Below, in pieces: positions 24,049 to 35,798 of a stretch of 64,000 nucleotides of DNA. Below the pieces are notes generated by a model, which saw only the letters and a program-made list of their open reading frames with translations, was not told the DNA's origin and made no database searches. The DNA lies in the NCBI GenBank assembly GCA_030737875.1, contig CM060912.1, forward strand, positions 456,820,310 through 456,884,309. Direction: 5' to 3'. The position numbers and the translations under genes were made by a program. The DNA comes from Allium sativum (lineage: Eukaryota > Streptophyta > Magnoliopsida > Asparagales > Amaryllidaceae). The number at the start of each line of letters is the position of its first letter. Position 1 is the stretch's first letter.

Positions 24049-24144
24049 AGACCTCTCACATTAAGCCGACCACTTGTGGATGCTGGATTTGCCGAGGGGT
24101 ACCGGACAGACTTCTACCACAAGTCGGACTTAACCTCGTGCCTT
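24049..24144 (-). other. Paired stem-loop, copy 1 (L2)
   Basis: TTAAG 24061-24065 pairs with CTTAA 24129-24133. CCGAC pairs with GTCGG. CACTTGTGG pairs with CCACAAGT. The loop keeps GCTGGATTTGCCG and CGGACAGACTTCTA. Stem sequence differs from G1 on both sides. Confidence 0.75.
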
Positions 24145-24170
24145 ACCACCGTTACATGTATATTTAGGCA

Positions 24171-24270
24171 CTAAACCCCTCGCATTAAATTAACAACTTG
24201 TGGATGTTGGATTTGCCGGGAGGTTCCGGGAAGACTTCTCTAACAAGTTGAATTTAACCCCGTGTCTAAG
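24171..24270 (-). other. Paired stem-loop, copy 2 (L2)
   Basis: TTAAATT 24185-24191 pairs with AATTTAA 24251-24257. CAACTTGT 24194-24201 pairs with ACAAGTTG 24243-24250. Loop conserved. Confidence 0.75.
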
Positions 24271-25093
24271 TGCAGTTACAATTTTCTGTTTACTGTAAAT
24301 TTAGGCATATCCATTCTTCCAAATTTTATTGTAATCTATTTTTACATGTCATACTTAATATCATATTAAGTCCATTTTAACTGATTATCATGTCGCATGT
24401 TCTTCCTAACATGTATAACTCCATTTTAGAAGAATAACTTGTAATCATGTAATTATTCCAATATAACAAATTGATATGTAATTATCCCAATTCTTACAGT
24501 TAAGGGTTCAAGTACATAATATGCCATAGATTAACATGTAATCATCTCAATTTCACTGTAAATTAACTTACAATATCCAATTAACAAGTTATTGGAACAG
24601 GTACGTATACAACAGTAATCGCTTCGGCATATTTCAACAGGTTTATACATTTCAACAGATTTACATTTCAGCAGATTTACTATACATTTTAACGGGGAAT
24701 GCCAAAAGATAAATATACCATTATCAAAAAGGCATAACTTAAATCCATTCACCTAATTGCTTTCCAATTCATGAATCTGGTCCAGACTTAGTATTCCATG
24801 GCTCCCCTAACTGAATTTAGAACCTAAATAACCATGGACCCACAATTCTCAACTAAAAGGAAAAGGGAAGAAGGAGGAGAAATTTAAATTGACCAGATCC
24901 AAGAATTTACCTTACTTCGAACAGAATTCTGAACACCCATTTGCAGATATACATTATTTTCCTTCAGATCTTGATTTAGAATTTCCTTAAATTGATTATT
25001 CTACTTTTCTGAAGAGATTCGAGGAGGAAGAAGAATGGCAGAGCATAAGCAGTCTCTCAGAAAATGTGAGATTTAGGCTAGACTCTACATGCC

Positions 25094-25101
25094 TATTTAT
25101 A
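25094..25101 (-). promoter_or_regulatory. TATA box, L2
   Basis: TATAAATA in sense, in the context CACCTATAAATAGG. Confidence 0.65.
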
Positions 25102-25201
25102 GGTGTTCATGATCGTATCGTACACGCAACGCTGAGTCAACTACGAATATGGCCACAAAACAGTCCAAATTCATCAAAGAATCTACCTAGATCTGGGATG
25201 T

Positions 25202-25249
25202 GTCGACCACTGGGTCGACCCCCTGTGGGTGGTCGACCTCAGTGTCGAC
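25202..25249 (-). promoter_or_regulatory. GTCGAC cluster, L2
   Basis: GTCGAC at 25202, 25214, 25232 and 25244, spaced 12, 18 and 12 bp, about 100 bp upstream of the TATA box in sense. Confidence 0.65.
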
Positions 25250-25694
25250 CCCCTATGGGTCCCACGAGTATTTTTGGGCACGATGTTTACTATTTTTAAT
25301 TTTGATCATTTGAATTTCTGGAATTTATTTAAATTTTATATTTACATATAATCTCATAATATGTATACAAGACTTCAAATTCCCATTTTACACGTATATA
25401 TATATATATATACGCATAACTTTTATTTCGATTACAAAATTCAGAAGGTGTTATGCCGTTATTTACTTCTTACCAGTTTTCTTTGATTTTGCAGCTTTAT
25501 TTTGAATTTCTCCTTTACATACAAATATATATATATTTATTTGCATATATATATATATATGTATATATTTACATATACATGTATACATATATTTTTGTAC
25601 TTCCTTATATGTACAATTTTCCTTATATGTGCGTTTATACATATTTATCCCTTAATAACATGTATTTTAGCCGTTTCTCGAAATTAAAAATATG

Positions 25695-25765
25695 GCGCCC
25701 GCGGTGATCGAACATGCACCTCTCTCTTGAAAGCGACATGCTCTTACCAACTGGACATCATAGTC
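25695..25765 (-). other. tRNA-like segment in L2
   Basis: On the minus strand: TCCAGTTGGTAAGAGC (A-box-like), CTTTCAAG where the anticodon loop should be, GTTCGATC (B-box-like) and a CGGGCGC 3' end. It is shorter and worse paired than a working tRNA. The loop CTTTCAA and the A-box text resemble tRNA-Glu(UUC). Copies stand at the same place in L3 and L4. Likely a tRNA or SINE-head remnant built into U3. Confidence 0.55.
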
Positions 25766-25997
25766 CTTTGTTAATAAGACTGAAAACAATGGTGGTTATT
25801 GTTCTTTTTCCTTTTACCTTCTTTTCATGTTTGTTACACTATTTCATGTAAAGGTATCTTTTTCATCTTAAATCAGTTTTCTGCAATCCATAGGTCTAAA
25901 CTGACCAGAAAATCGCCACGGACGCAATGATGGTAATCTCGTGAAAGAACTATGGAATCTCTACAATTTTTTTTAATTAAAAATACGGGGTGTTACA

Positions 25998-28239
25998 TTC
26001 TCCCACCCTTAGGAAATTTCGTACCCGAAATTTGATAAGGGTAAAATTAAATAATCCCTCATATAATATACATCCATTATATGTGCATCTAATTTTTGCA
26101 AACATCTGCGCACTTGTGCAAAGTGTAATACTGCATAGTAATACATGTATGCCTAAGCGGTATGTCCTATATGTATGCAATTTTTTCAAAAATCCTTTAA
26201 AAAAATGATTCACACATCCTAAATATACCGGTAATTCTACATGAATGCAATATTTTGAAAATCAAAATGCTTTTTTATCCAAATTTCCCACACTCTTACT
26301 GAGTAAGAGCGTAGTTCATCCAATTTTTTCATCCAATTTTTTCATCCAAAACCCTACCAAGAAACTTAATTTTTTGAAATTAAAAAAACTCTAATTTTCT
26401 AACTTTGATTTCTTACGTTACAAAAAGGTGGAAAATGGAAAACTTCACATCTTTCGTTTTTCTTTTATACACCTTTTTTCAACTATACTTGGATTTTACG
26501 AAACTTTTATATAAGGATTCCCTATTTTCCTATCCAAGCACAGCCAATATAAGAAAACTTTCTTTGTTACAAATTTTCTTTTCCAATTCATCTTGGAAAA
26601 ATTTGTTCACCTATTCTCAGAATTTTCCATCTTTCTTTTACTGTCATGTTTGTTTCTTTACAGAATTTGTTGTTTCCTTTTTAGTTGTACCATTCCTCTT
26701 TTCTTAGCTTATTTAACTTAATCCTCTGATCTAAGTTTAGTTTCAAATAAACCTTCTAATCCTTTAACTAAAAAAGGAAACACAGCTACTACTAAGGGCC
26801 AAGAATCTCAGAACTATTTCCCCTCAAGCAGAAAAGTTCAAACCACGGGATTAATGACAGGTTTAGGTGTTACCCTAACTACCCAACAGGAGAAAAATAA
26901 CATAACGAACCCAACTGAAACGTAATAACGGGTTTTACCCCTAACAGAAAAATTAGCAAGTGGATCTAAACACTTACTTGCCCTTCCCTATCTGGAAGTC
27001 ACCACTGGTCCTAGCTATGTACCAACAATCATTTTCAGGCAACACCCTAGGCTTTTCAATGCTTACGCATTCTACAAGAACTTACCATTAATTCAAGATA
27101 ATTCTCGCTATCCACTTCATAGCCTCAAAACTTTTCCCGTCATCCCTAGGCACTAATCCTTACCTACTCCATGATTTTCAAAAACATGGTTTGACAACAT
27201 CATTTTACTTTCGTTCCAAATATTAAAGTGTTAAAACTTCATTTTCTTCATTAAAACTTACTTTTTCCAAACCATAAAAACATGTCATCTCATAAAAATG
27301 TGAAACATTTTTTTTCTCAAATCACAAAAGCTAGAGTAGAGAAGGACAACTACTACCCAATCAGGTTTTCAATTATTCTTACTTACAACTAGTTGCACGC
27401 ATCTACTCTATTCATAATTTCTACCACTTATTTTTTCTTTCCAACAAAATTTTATATTAAAACAATTTATCAAAAATGATTGTTAAAAGAATAGATTTCA
27501 AAACTTTCTTTACTGAAGATTCTAGCTTTCAACAAAATGCAATACATTTTTTTATACCATATAACTTGAAAACTAGCAAGCTATACATGCTCTATAATAT
27601 GCATCTTTTACTAAGAGAATTTTATTATAGACAAAAATTTCACAAGAAATCACTGTTTCCAAAATATACCCCATTTGCATCAAAACTCAATATGTACTTT
27701 TCATATATGTTTTAACATATTTTTCTTTCAAACATCAAAATCACTTTTAAGATCAAAACTTGAAAACATCATAAACCGTCTTCCAAAATCTTTTACAATT
27801 TCAAGTTCTTAAAAGAAACAATGGGGTTAAAATCCAAGTGGGTTTCCAACTTAACTAGGCTTTCCTAGACACTTCTACGAGGTCAATTCTCTCAACTATA
27901 TATAACCCTAATCAACTTTTCTCTTTTTAACCTTTTCCAATATATAAGGTTTTACTACCAACCCCACTAGCCTGAAATACTATCACATGGAATTCACCTT
28001 TCCTCCATACAAAGTATATTGCACACTTCCCACCCAAATGACCTAAGGGCCTCAGATTTCCATATTCATTCCTTTAGTGTACAAAATAGATATCCAAAAT
28101 TTTACCATATTATGCTTTCTCTATATAATGGGTTCCTTTATGGATCTAAGTATACATATAATATATTTATATTTTAAAAATACAATTACGTTCACTCACA
28201 ATCTATACGGGAATCCTAAACCTAGGCTCTGATACCAGA
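25998..28239 (-). mobile_element. Family A internal I3 (complete, 2242 bp)
   Basis: Begins with purine tract (plus strand TTCTCCCACCCTTAGG, 25998-26013) directly after L2 and ends with primer-binding site GCTCTGATACCA at 28226-28237. In between is non-coding AT-rich sequence; ORFs are short and not shared with I2 and I4. The most conserved stretch is near 26810-26940 (TTTAGGTGTTACCCTAACTA...). This is the reference internal of the family. Confidence 0.85.
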
Positions 28240-30229
28240 TGTAATAACCCGAATTCTGATAGACTGAATTTTTTTCAAAATTCTAATCTATTGAAACCCA
28301 TGTTGGTTTGTCCGGTGTCCTGCAGAAAAGACAGAGATAATAAACATATCAGAACTCAAAAAATATCTCACCGCGGAATGGATAAAATATAATATAATCA
28401 AAATATAGCCTTAACCAGATAACGAAACTACTTAACCATTATCCAAAGCTATCATATCTCTGCCCTAAATCTAACCTGCGAGTATGTTATGAGGAGAGGG
28501 TCAGAACGCAAGTTATGGTGACTGGATTTAAACGACACATTTTGGATAACCCTACATATACCATTCAGTTACGTTTTCTTATTAGTTAGGTTACTTTGGG
28601 TTAATAACAATCAAGGATTTACACACACGTCATACCCATATTCCTCCCAGTAGATTAACCTAATATAGTATAGTAGCTACCCCAACACCAAGGTACCTCC
28701 CATAGTACCGTTCTCGCACGGTCTACGCCGTTATGCTACAGAAGCATATACAACTCTTCATCCAACGCCAGAGCAAAGTACGGATTTCCATATCCAAACT
28801 TTTCGACCAACCCTGGTCTTGACACGATTTAATGCCCTATCGTCAATGATACACCACCCAGAGCAGTCATGCATGTATCCAGAGACTCACAAGCACATTC
28901 TATCTACTGTAACCCGAGTCCTGTAATAGTGTTGCATCCATTACCTGGAACTCGGTCGGGAGCTTTTCCATATATGTTTAGGCCCGCCTTTAAGGACCTC
29001 AAAATACAAATATTCTATTTTGTCTGCTTTTCACGGTGGCTATGGCCCCACCTCGGCCCCTCCCTAAACTAGTAAAGACTACAAGAGCTAGGTGACGCGC
29101 CTCTAACAAACAATCTAAACATCCAGTTGGCGTGTCCCTCAACCACCATGCCTGGATAGTGAAAGGTTGATGGCGTCTTGGCTTTAGCTCTAGTTTTTTC
29201 GCATCCCATTGACTACCGATGATGGGTACCCGATGATCTACTATCCTGTGTTGGTCCTGACCTAGCCTCCCACCGAGGCGATCGTCAAATCACCCTAGTG
29301 TCATACCTCCACAGCCTTCTAACTGTCATACTACTTTTCTAGTCAAGACATACTCCCAGTTAGTAATGCGCAGACCCAACCCCTACGAGCACAGCCTGAG
29401 CATTGTCACCACATAGAGAACTACCAGGAGTACCGTCCACGTTCCTCAGAAGATGCGTGATTCCTTCCAGTCCCACCACGAAATCATGCCGTAAGTCGAG
29501 CCATGTAATCAAATGGACGTGCTCTTCCCATGTCTTTAGACACTCCGGTAATCTACCCCATTGGGTTCTTCACCTTCAGACATGCAGACTGACCCAAGTG
29601 CATCATGCTAACATGTTATTAGACCCTATGTCTAAATGTTTAATTACACGCTTGCTCTACCTCATTTAATTCCCAATTAAATTGGTTATTTCCAATTATA
29701 TTAATTTCTAATTCAAGTTACCAAGTTCACTCCGAGCCCATTATATCTCTAAGGAATGGACCCCACTTGCTTACTAATTTTGGTTATATAACTTAACCCA
29801 TTTTGGTTATATAACAGTAACATGTTCTACTTAATTTATAATCAAGTATATTTTATCTCAGTACACTTATATGATTAAATATAACCTATTTCATTCCATA
29901 ATTTTACTTCATTCTTTCTTATTTAATCATAATTTCATCTTATACTGTCACATTAACTTGTTGTTTACTTATTAACCTAATTCTCTTAACTAAGGTTTAT
30001 TAATAGCCATCTATTATAACTTATGCTATAATTTCCACTTGTCCCTAAGACAAGCCTACCTATTATATAACATTCTCATTAATGTAATTAATTATAATAG
30101 GTTATTATCATTCCCCGTTAATTCCAATTCTTTTACTATTGTAGCCTTCATTCATTTCCATTAATTACAATTGATATCATTTATTTCTATCCCTTTATAT
30201 ATGTATATTCATATATATGTTAATGCACC

Positions 30230-30326
30230 AGACCTCTCACATTAAGCCGATCACTTGTGGATGCTGGATTTGCCAAGGGGTTCCGGCAGACTTCTACCAA
30301 AAGTTGGACTTAACCTCGTGTCTTAG
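30230..30326 (-). other. Paired stem-loop, copy 1 (L3)
   Basis: TTAAG/CTTAA, CCGA/TTGG (one wobble) and ACTT/AAGT remain paired, although individual bases differ from L2 and the inner GTGG/CCAA pairing is reduced. Confidence 0.65.
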
Positions 30327-30350
30327 CACCGTTACATGTATATTTAGGCA

Positions 30351-30450
30351 CTAGACCCCTCGCATTAAATTAACAACTTGTGGATGCTGGATTTGCCAGG
30401 CGGTTCTGGGCAGACTTCTACCACAAGTTGAATTTAGCCTCGTGTCTAAG
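30351..30450 (-). other. Paired stem-loop, copy 2 (L3)
   Basis: TTAAATT pairs with AATTTA(G), CAACTTGTGG with CCACAAGTTG. Loop GCTGGATTTGCC conserved. Confidence 0.75.
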
Positions 30451-31322
30451 TGCGGTTAGAATTTTCTATTTACTGTAAATTTAGGCTTATCCATTCTTCC
30501 GAATTTTACTGTAATCTAATTTTACATGTCATACTTAATATCATATTAAGTCCATTTTAACTGATTATCATGTCGCATGTTCTTCCTAACATGTAATTAA
30601 CTCCATTTTAAAAGAATAACATGTAATCATCGAATCATGTAATTATTCCAATATAACAAATTGACATGTAATTATCCCAATTCTTACAGTTAAGGTTTCG
30701 AGTACATAATATGCCATAGATTAACATATAATTTGCCATAGATTAATGTGTAATTATCCCAATTTAGTTGTAACTTAACTTACAGTATCCAATTAACAAG
30801 TTACTAGAACATGTACGTAGACAACAATAATCTCTTTGGCATATTTTAATAGGTTTATACATTTCAATAGATTTAAATTTCAGCAGATTGATAATTTCAA
30901 CAAGTTTACTATACTTTTTAACGGGGAATGCCAAACGATATACATACCATTATCAAAAAGGCATAACTTAAATCCACTCACCCATTTGCTTTTCAATTCA
31001 TGAATCTGGTCTAGACTTAGCATTCCATGGCTCCCCTAACTGAATTTAGAACCTAAATAACCATGGAGCCACAATTCTCAACTAAAAGAAAAGGGGAAGA
31101 AAGAGGAGAAATTTAAATTGACCAAATCTAAGAATTTACCTTACTTCAAAAAGAATTCTAAACACCCATTTGTAGATATACATTCTTTTCCTTTAGATCT
31201 TGATTCAAAATTTCCTTAAACTAATTATTCTATTTTTCTGAAGAGATTTGAGGAGGAAGAAGAATAGAAGAGCTTAAGCAGCCTCCTAGAAAATATGAGA
31301 TTTAGCCTAGGCTCTACAAGCC

Positions 31323-31330
31323 TATTTATA
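31323..31330 (-). promoter_or_regulatory. TATA box, L3
   Basis: Plus-strand TATTTATA, sense TATAAATA, about 110 bp from the GTCGAC cluster. Confidence 0.6.
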
Positions 31331-31442
31331 TGTGTTCAGGATCTTATCATACACTCAGCACTGAGTCAGCAACGAATATGACCACAAAATAGTCCAGATT
31401 CATTAAAGAATCTTCCCAAATCCACGGTGTATCGACCGCCGG

Positions 31443-31497
31443 GTCGACCCCCCTATGGGTAGTCGACCTCATGGTCGACCCTCTTATGGGTGGGTCA
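31443..31497 (-). promoter_or_regulatory. GTCGAC cluster, L3 (split by S2)
   Basis: GTCGAC at 31443, 31462 and 31474, a decayed GTCAAC at 31492, and a further GTCGAC at 35305 beyond S2. S2 inserted inside this cluster. Confidence 0.65.
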
Positions 31498-31499
31498 AC

Positions 31500-31504
31500 C
31501 CTTA
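31500..31504. repeat. Target-site duplication of S2 (CCTTA)
   Basis: CCTTA at 31500-31504 is repeated at 35299-35303. Confidence 0.95.
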
Positions 31505-32370
31505 TGTAACAACCCGAAAAATCAGAACCAATTTAAGTTTTTTATTTTAGTTATTTTAATTGATTTTGAACATTTAAAATGATTTATTTTAAATAATATC
31601 GACTAAAAATTTATTTAAATCAAAGTTAGAACGAATAATTTATTTAATTATATAACGAGCCTGAAATGGCACGGTAGTTTGAAAATTCGATTTCAAATTT
31701 CAGATGAATGTACAGGATTCAAAATAAATTGGATTTCAGTGAAACAAGAAATATTAGAATCTGTTTAAAAATATCTTTCTAATGAACGTGAAAAATACAG
31801 ATTTCATAACGGTTTAAAAAGTTATGTCCAGTTCAAAATTCAGAATAGTCGCTATGGAATTTAATATAATATATTGCCCTTAAAAATAGCAATTTTGCAA
31901 ACGGCCTCCGTTTTCGACGAAACCACTTTTGTTGGATCCGGAATGTCAAGATATTTCTAGATTTCAAATTTCATAATTTTTGGAATCAATATGTGAGCGT
32001 GGTGAATTTAAACGTGTTTGGTAATTTTAGTTCGAATTTAATCGACTGGAAAATGACCGTTTTTAAAACGGTCTCCAAATTTGACGAAATTAGTTTTTTT
32101 AGGACCGTATCATCAAAACATAGCTAGATTAATTTTTCTGGAATTTTTGGAGTCAGTATGTGGCCCCGGTAAACTAAAATGTACGTTGAAATAAATTTTG
32201 AACATTATATTAATTTATATTTTAATTTTGATAAAAACTAATCGAAACAGTCGAATTGGCTTACGAAACACATTCCATTGTGTCCGAAATGGGTGTATTT
32301 GGCTTGGATCGACAGTCGTTGGGTTCGATTTGGAGTTCGTATGAAAGAACATGTACTTTTGAAATTAATG

Positions 32371-32710
32371 GAAATAATATATATATATATATATATATAT
32401 GAAACGTGAAAAATATATATATGAAGTGTGAATAAAATATATATTTGAAATGAAAATAATATGTATGAAATGAAAATAATATATATATATATATAATGTG
32501 AATAATATATATATATATATGAAGTGTGAATAAAATATATATATATGAAGTGTGAATAATATATATATATATATGAAATGAAAATAATATATATATATAT
32601 ATTAAATGAAAATAATATATATATATATATATGAAATGTGGAAACAAATATGCCTAGTGAATAATATATATATATATATATATGAAATGTTAATAATATG
32701 TATATGAAGT
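32371..32710 (+). repeat. TA-rich compound minisatellite in S2
   Basis: (TA)n runs alternate with GAAATGAAAATAA and GAAGTGTGAATAA spacers. Long apparent ORFs on the minus strand here are only translations of this repeat. Confidence 0.9.
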
Positions 32711-34166
32711 GTGAATGAAATAAATATTGATTGGTTAAAAATATTATTTTTAACATATATATGAGATGTATAAAATTGTCATGTAATGGAATACTCAATT
32801 TTGATTTAAAACTGAAATGGAAGTTGATATCGTTTTTAAACGAATTTAAAACTATTTATAAAATACGTTTTAAATGGAAATCGACGAAGTATATATTATA
32901 TATATTAATGGCTTGAATAGAAAGCGTCGCGCCGCGACCGTTCGTAAATTTCGACCATTGACTTCGAATTGACATTACGGGAGATCCGACCGTTGCATTC
33001 TCCTAAAACCAGAACCATTGGGTTCGTATCAAAAAGTGCTTTCTAACGAATATAAGAGATTTGAAATCTAACAGTTGGATTTGGAATTATGTCCAAATCA
33101 AATTTGTAAAAGGTCGCTGTAAGTGCAGTTCGTTGACCTTTTATGGAAATCGACTGTATGGACCTTGATAAAATTATTAAAAATGTTAATAATTTGTGTA
33201 AAATCATAATAAATGATTTGGAAAGAATCTGGATGCAAAATTCCATATTTGTAAAGATAAAAATATATTTCTATCAAAATGAACTAGTTATTAACTAGAT
33301 TAATAATCCAATAATTTTTAAATAAATAAATTGGATTTGGAAGGGTTTAATATAACCAGAAATTTCCAATATATAAATTGGAATGGATTTAAGTAGAAAT
33401 AATCTTCGGAATATTTCAATATTGGATTCTGTGATTATACAGATATTGTTGTGGGAATTTGGAAGATATTGATATCGTTATTCCAATACGATATCCGTTG
33501 GTTTCAAAATTTGATATTGAATATAAGCTGATATAATTTATGTTATGAGCCTCATATTTAATATCGAATTGGAATTTGGGTTTTTCGGGAACTGTGTTTA
33601 AACGACACTGGTTCTTTAACCCAGTTAAAGCAGGATTAATTTCCGGAAATTTGAACAATCAATAAGAAATGATTTTGGAGATTGAAACCAATTGGAGTTT
33701 GAATAAATATTTAATTAGATTGTGAATGTATAGATGGTAATTAAATTACCCAAACATGAAATGTGATTGAACCAAATACACCTGGTTGCTGATATTGATT
33801 GTGATTGATTGATTGTTTGGATTGTGCTCGACCAGTTTATAAGCAAAATATGCTTTTATATTTAGCATTGGGTTGGGTAAAAATATTTGTATGCTAACGT
33901 CTTGTGGAACACTTCATGATTTAACTATATGGTGTTTAGCAATGTTTTTTATTTCAAAATATAATGAATGATTTTGAAATGATATATTTCTTAAGTGAAA
34001 AGAAATGTATTACCGATTTTGGACAGGGAACGTTTTATAAAACAGAAATGATTTCAAGGGCCAAACCCGATGATTTCGAAATGATTTGGAAGTGTATTAT
34101 GGTTTTACATTGTGGTTCATCGCATATCCGATTAGTTGCTATTAATAACGTATCTGTTTGGTGGCG

Positions 34167-34218
34167 GAGAGTTTATTCTCTTGCTTAACACCCTTCTTTG
34201 AGACGTACGAGCTCAAAG
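34167..34218 (+). other. S2 tandem hairpins
   Basis: GAGAG 34167-34171 pairs with CTCTT 34178-34182 (one wobble). CTTTGAG 34196-34202 pairs with CTCAAAG 34212-34218. Same place and order as in S1 with complementary base changes in both arms. Confidence 0.6.
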
Positions 34219-35747
34219 GTTATGTGATTAATAGTGACTGGTCATATGTGTGAATTGCTAATGTAAAGTACTATATTTTGGAAAGTTCTTGTGATTATTA
34301 TGTTGTGAAATGATTTTCCCTACTTCGGGATATGAAATGATTTAGTATATGGCTAAAGATCGGGTGACATGGACGACTAAAAGTATGGGCAGGATCCAGG
34401 ACCTTAGGGCGAGTGGTTAGCGTGTAGTCTGCTCCATCGTGGCAGGTGCACATATATATATATCGAGTTGGAAAGGCGCATACAACCTTGTCTGAGGGAA
34501 GATTCCCGATATTTGGTTGCATACTTGCTTGCATGCATTGTTATGATTTGGAATTCGTATTTCCAACGATTTGATTTGAGATCTCGAAGCGAAATCTACT
34601 TTGATATATGTATTTCAAACGATTTGAAATAGAAATCAGGAAATAAAGTCCAAAGGAATAATTTCTTTAAATTGAATTGGATTTGGAAAATCTAAGTGTG
34701 GTGATTAATCTAAATGGGTAGACTGGAATATTGCATGTTGATTGATGCATAGTAGATCCATATCTCTGTTACTAATTGTTGTTTATACACTGGTATTCAT
34801 GGGGGTAAACCCGTTTCGTGACATACGGCATGGCCCCATGAATTCCTTGATTTTGAAGTAAAGATTTAATAACTGTTTTGAGTTCTCACACTAGTCCCAT
34901 GGCTGACCTAGAGTTTATTGTTTTCGTCTAAACTCTGTGCGCTCATATTTTCCGCACGGGCAGTCAGTAGTTTAGTTTTGCAGATTATTTCATTTAGCAG
35001 GATTATGGATCGAAGCTCAAAGCTGTGTTCAGAGCATTGATAGTCTTCCAATGTTTTAGTTTATTTAATTCCCGCTGTGCATTGTGTTACATTCATTGTA
35101 AATTAACCTTTCGTTGTATTATATTTCGATATACTCTGATATATTTTATACTCTGATGTAACATTATTATGATGTTTATAAAATCCTTCTGTTATTTTTT
35201 CTAATGCGTTGTATGCCTAGAGTTAGCGTATGCGGGATTCGAACGGTCTTGGTCGGTTTAGCGATCGATTGATTCCGAGCGAAATCCATATCGTTACACC
35301 TTAGGTCGACCCCATATGGGTCCCATGAGTATTTTTGGGCATAATGTTTACTATTTTAAATTTTGAACATTTGAATTTTTGGAATTTATTTAAATATTAT
35401 ATTTACATATAATATCCCTATATGCATACAAAATTTCAAATTCTCATTTTACACGTGTATATATATATATATATATATAAGCATAACTTTTATTTCGATT
35501 TCAAAATTCAAACGGTGTTGTGTTGTTATTTAATTCTTACCAGTTTTCTTTGATTGTAGGTTTATTTTGAATTTCTTCTTTGTGTGTGTGTGTGTGTATA
35601 TATTGCACATATATATGTATATATTTACATATGCATGTATACATATGTTTTTGTACTTCCTTATATGTACATTTTTCCTTATATATGTATTCATACATAT
35701 TTATCCCTTAAGAACATGTATTTTATCCGTTTCTCTAAAATAAAATA

Positions 35748-35798
35748 TGGCACCGACGGGGATCGAACTTGCACCTCTCTCTTAAAAGCCACATGCTC
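35748..35798 (-). other. tRNA-like segment in L3, split by S3
   Basis: 3' two thirds of the tRNA-like segment (B-box GTTCGATC, loop CTTTTAAG). Its A-box part continues after S3 at 38443-38462 (ACCAACTGGACTA on the plus strand). Confidence 0.55.
35794..35798. repeat. Target-site duplication of S3 (TGCTC)
   Basis: TGCTC at 35794-35798 is repeated at 38438-38442. L4 shows the uninterrupted site CATGCTCTTACC. Confidence 0.95.

Larger units (their letters stand above)
16669..25997 (-). repeat. Family A LTR L2, split by S1
   Basis: Begins TGTAATAACTCG and ends GGGGTGTTACA at 25997. Removing S1 and its duplicated TAAGT leaves about 3970 bp. In sense it carries the tRNA-like segment (25695-25765), GTCGAC cluster (25202-25249), TATA box (25094-25101), paired stem-loops (24049-24270), and a GC-richer conserved block near 17570-17840. 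Confidence 0.85.
31505..35298 (+). mobile_element. S2: 3.79-kb solo-LTR-like insertion
   Basis: TGTAACAACCC start, ATCGTTACA end, perfect TSD. No primer-binding site or pol. Related to S1 in inverse orientation and, over its first few hundred bases, to S3. The CCCGCTG motif near 35066 gives plus orientation. Compared with S1 it lacks the central promoter/GC-rich part, where a TA-rich minisatellite lies instead. Confidence 0.8.

Noticed and set aside
25695..25765. Functional tRNA gene
   Set aside because: Acceptor and anticodon stems do not pair and copies have decayed; only promoter-box resemblance remains.
16669..25997. S1 and S2 as complete elements with their own internal region
   Set aside because: No primer-binding site, purine tract, repeated LTR or pol text was found between their TG and CA ends; solo LTR fits better.
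32238..32798. 186-codon minus-strand ORF, apparently membrane-like
   Set aside because: It is a translation of the TA-rich minisatellite of S2; residues are only I, Y, S, H and F repeats.
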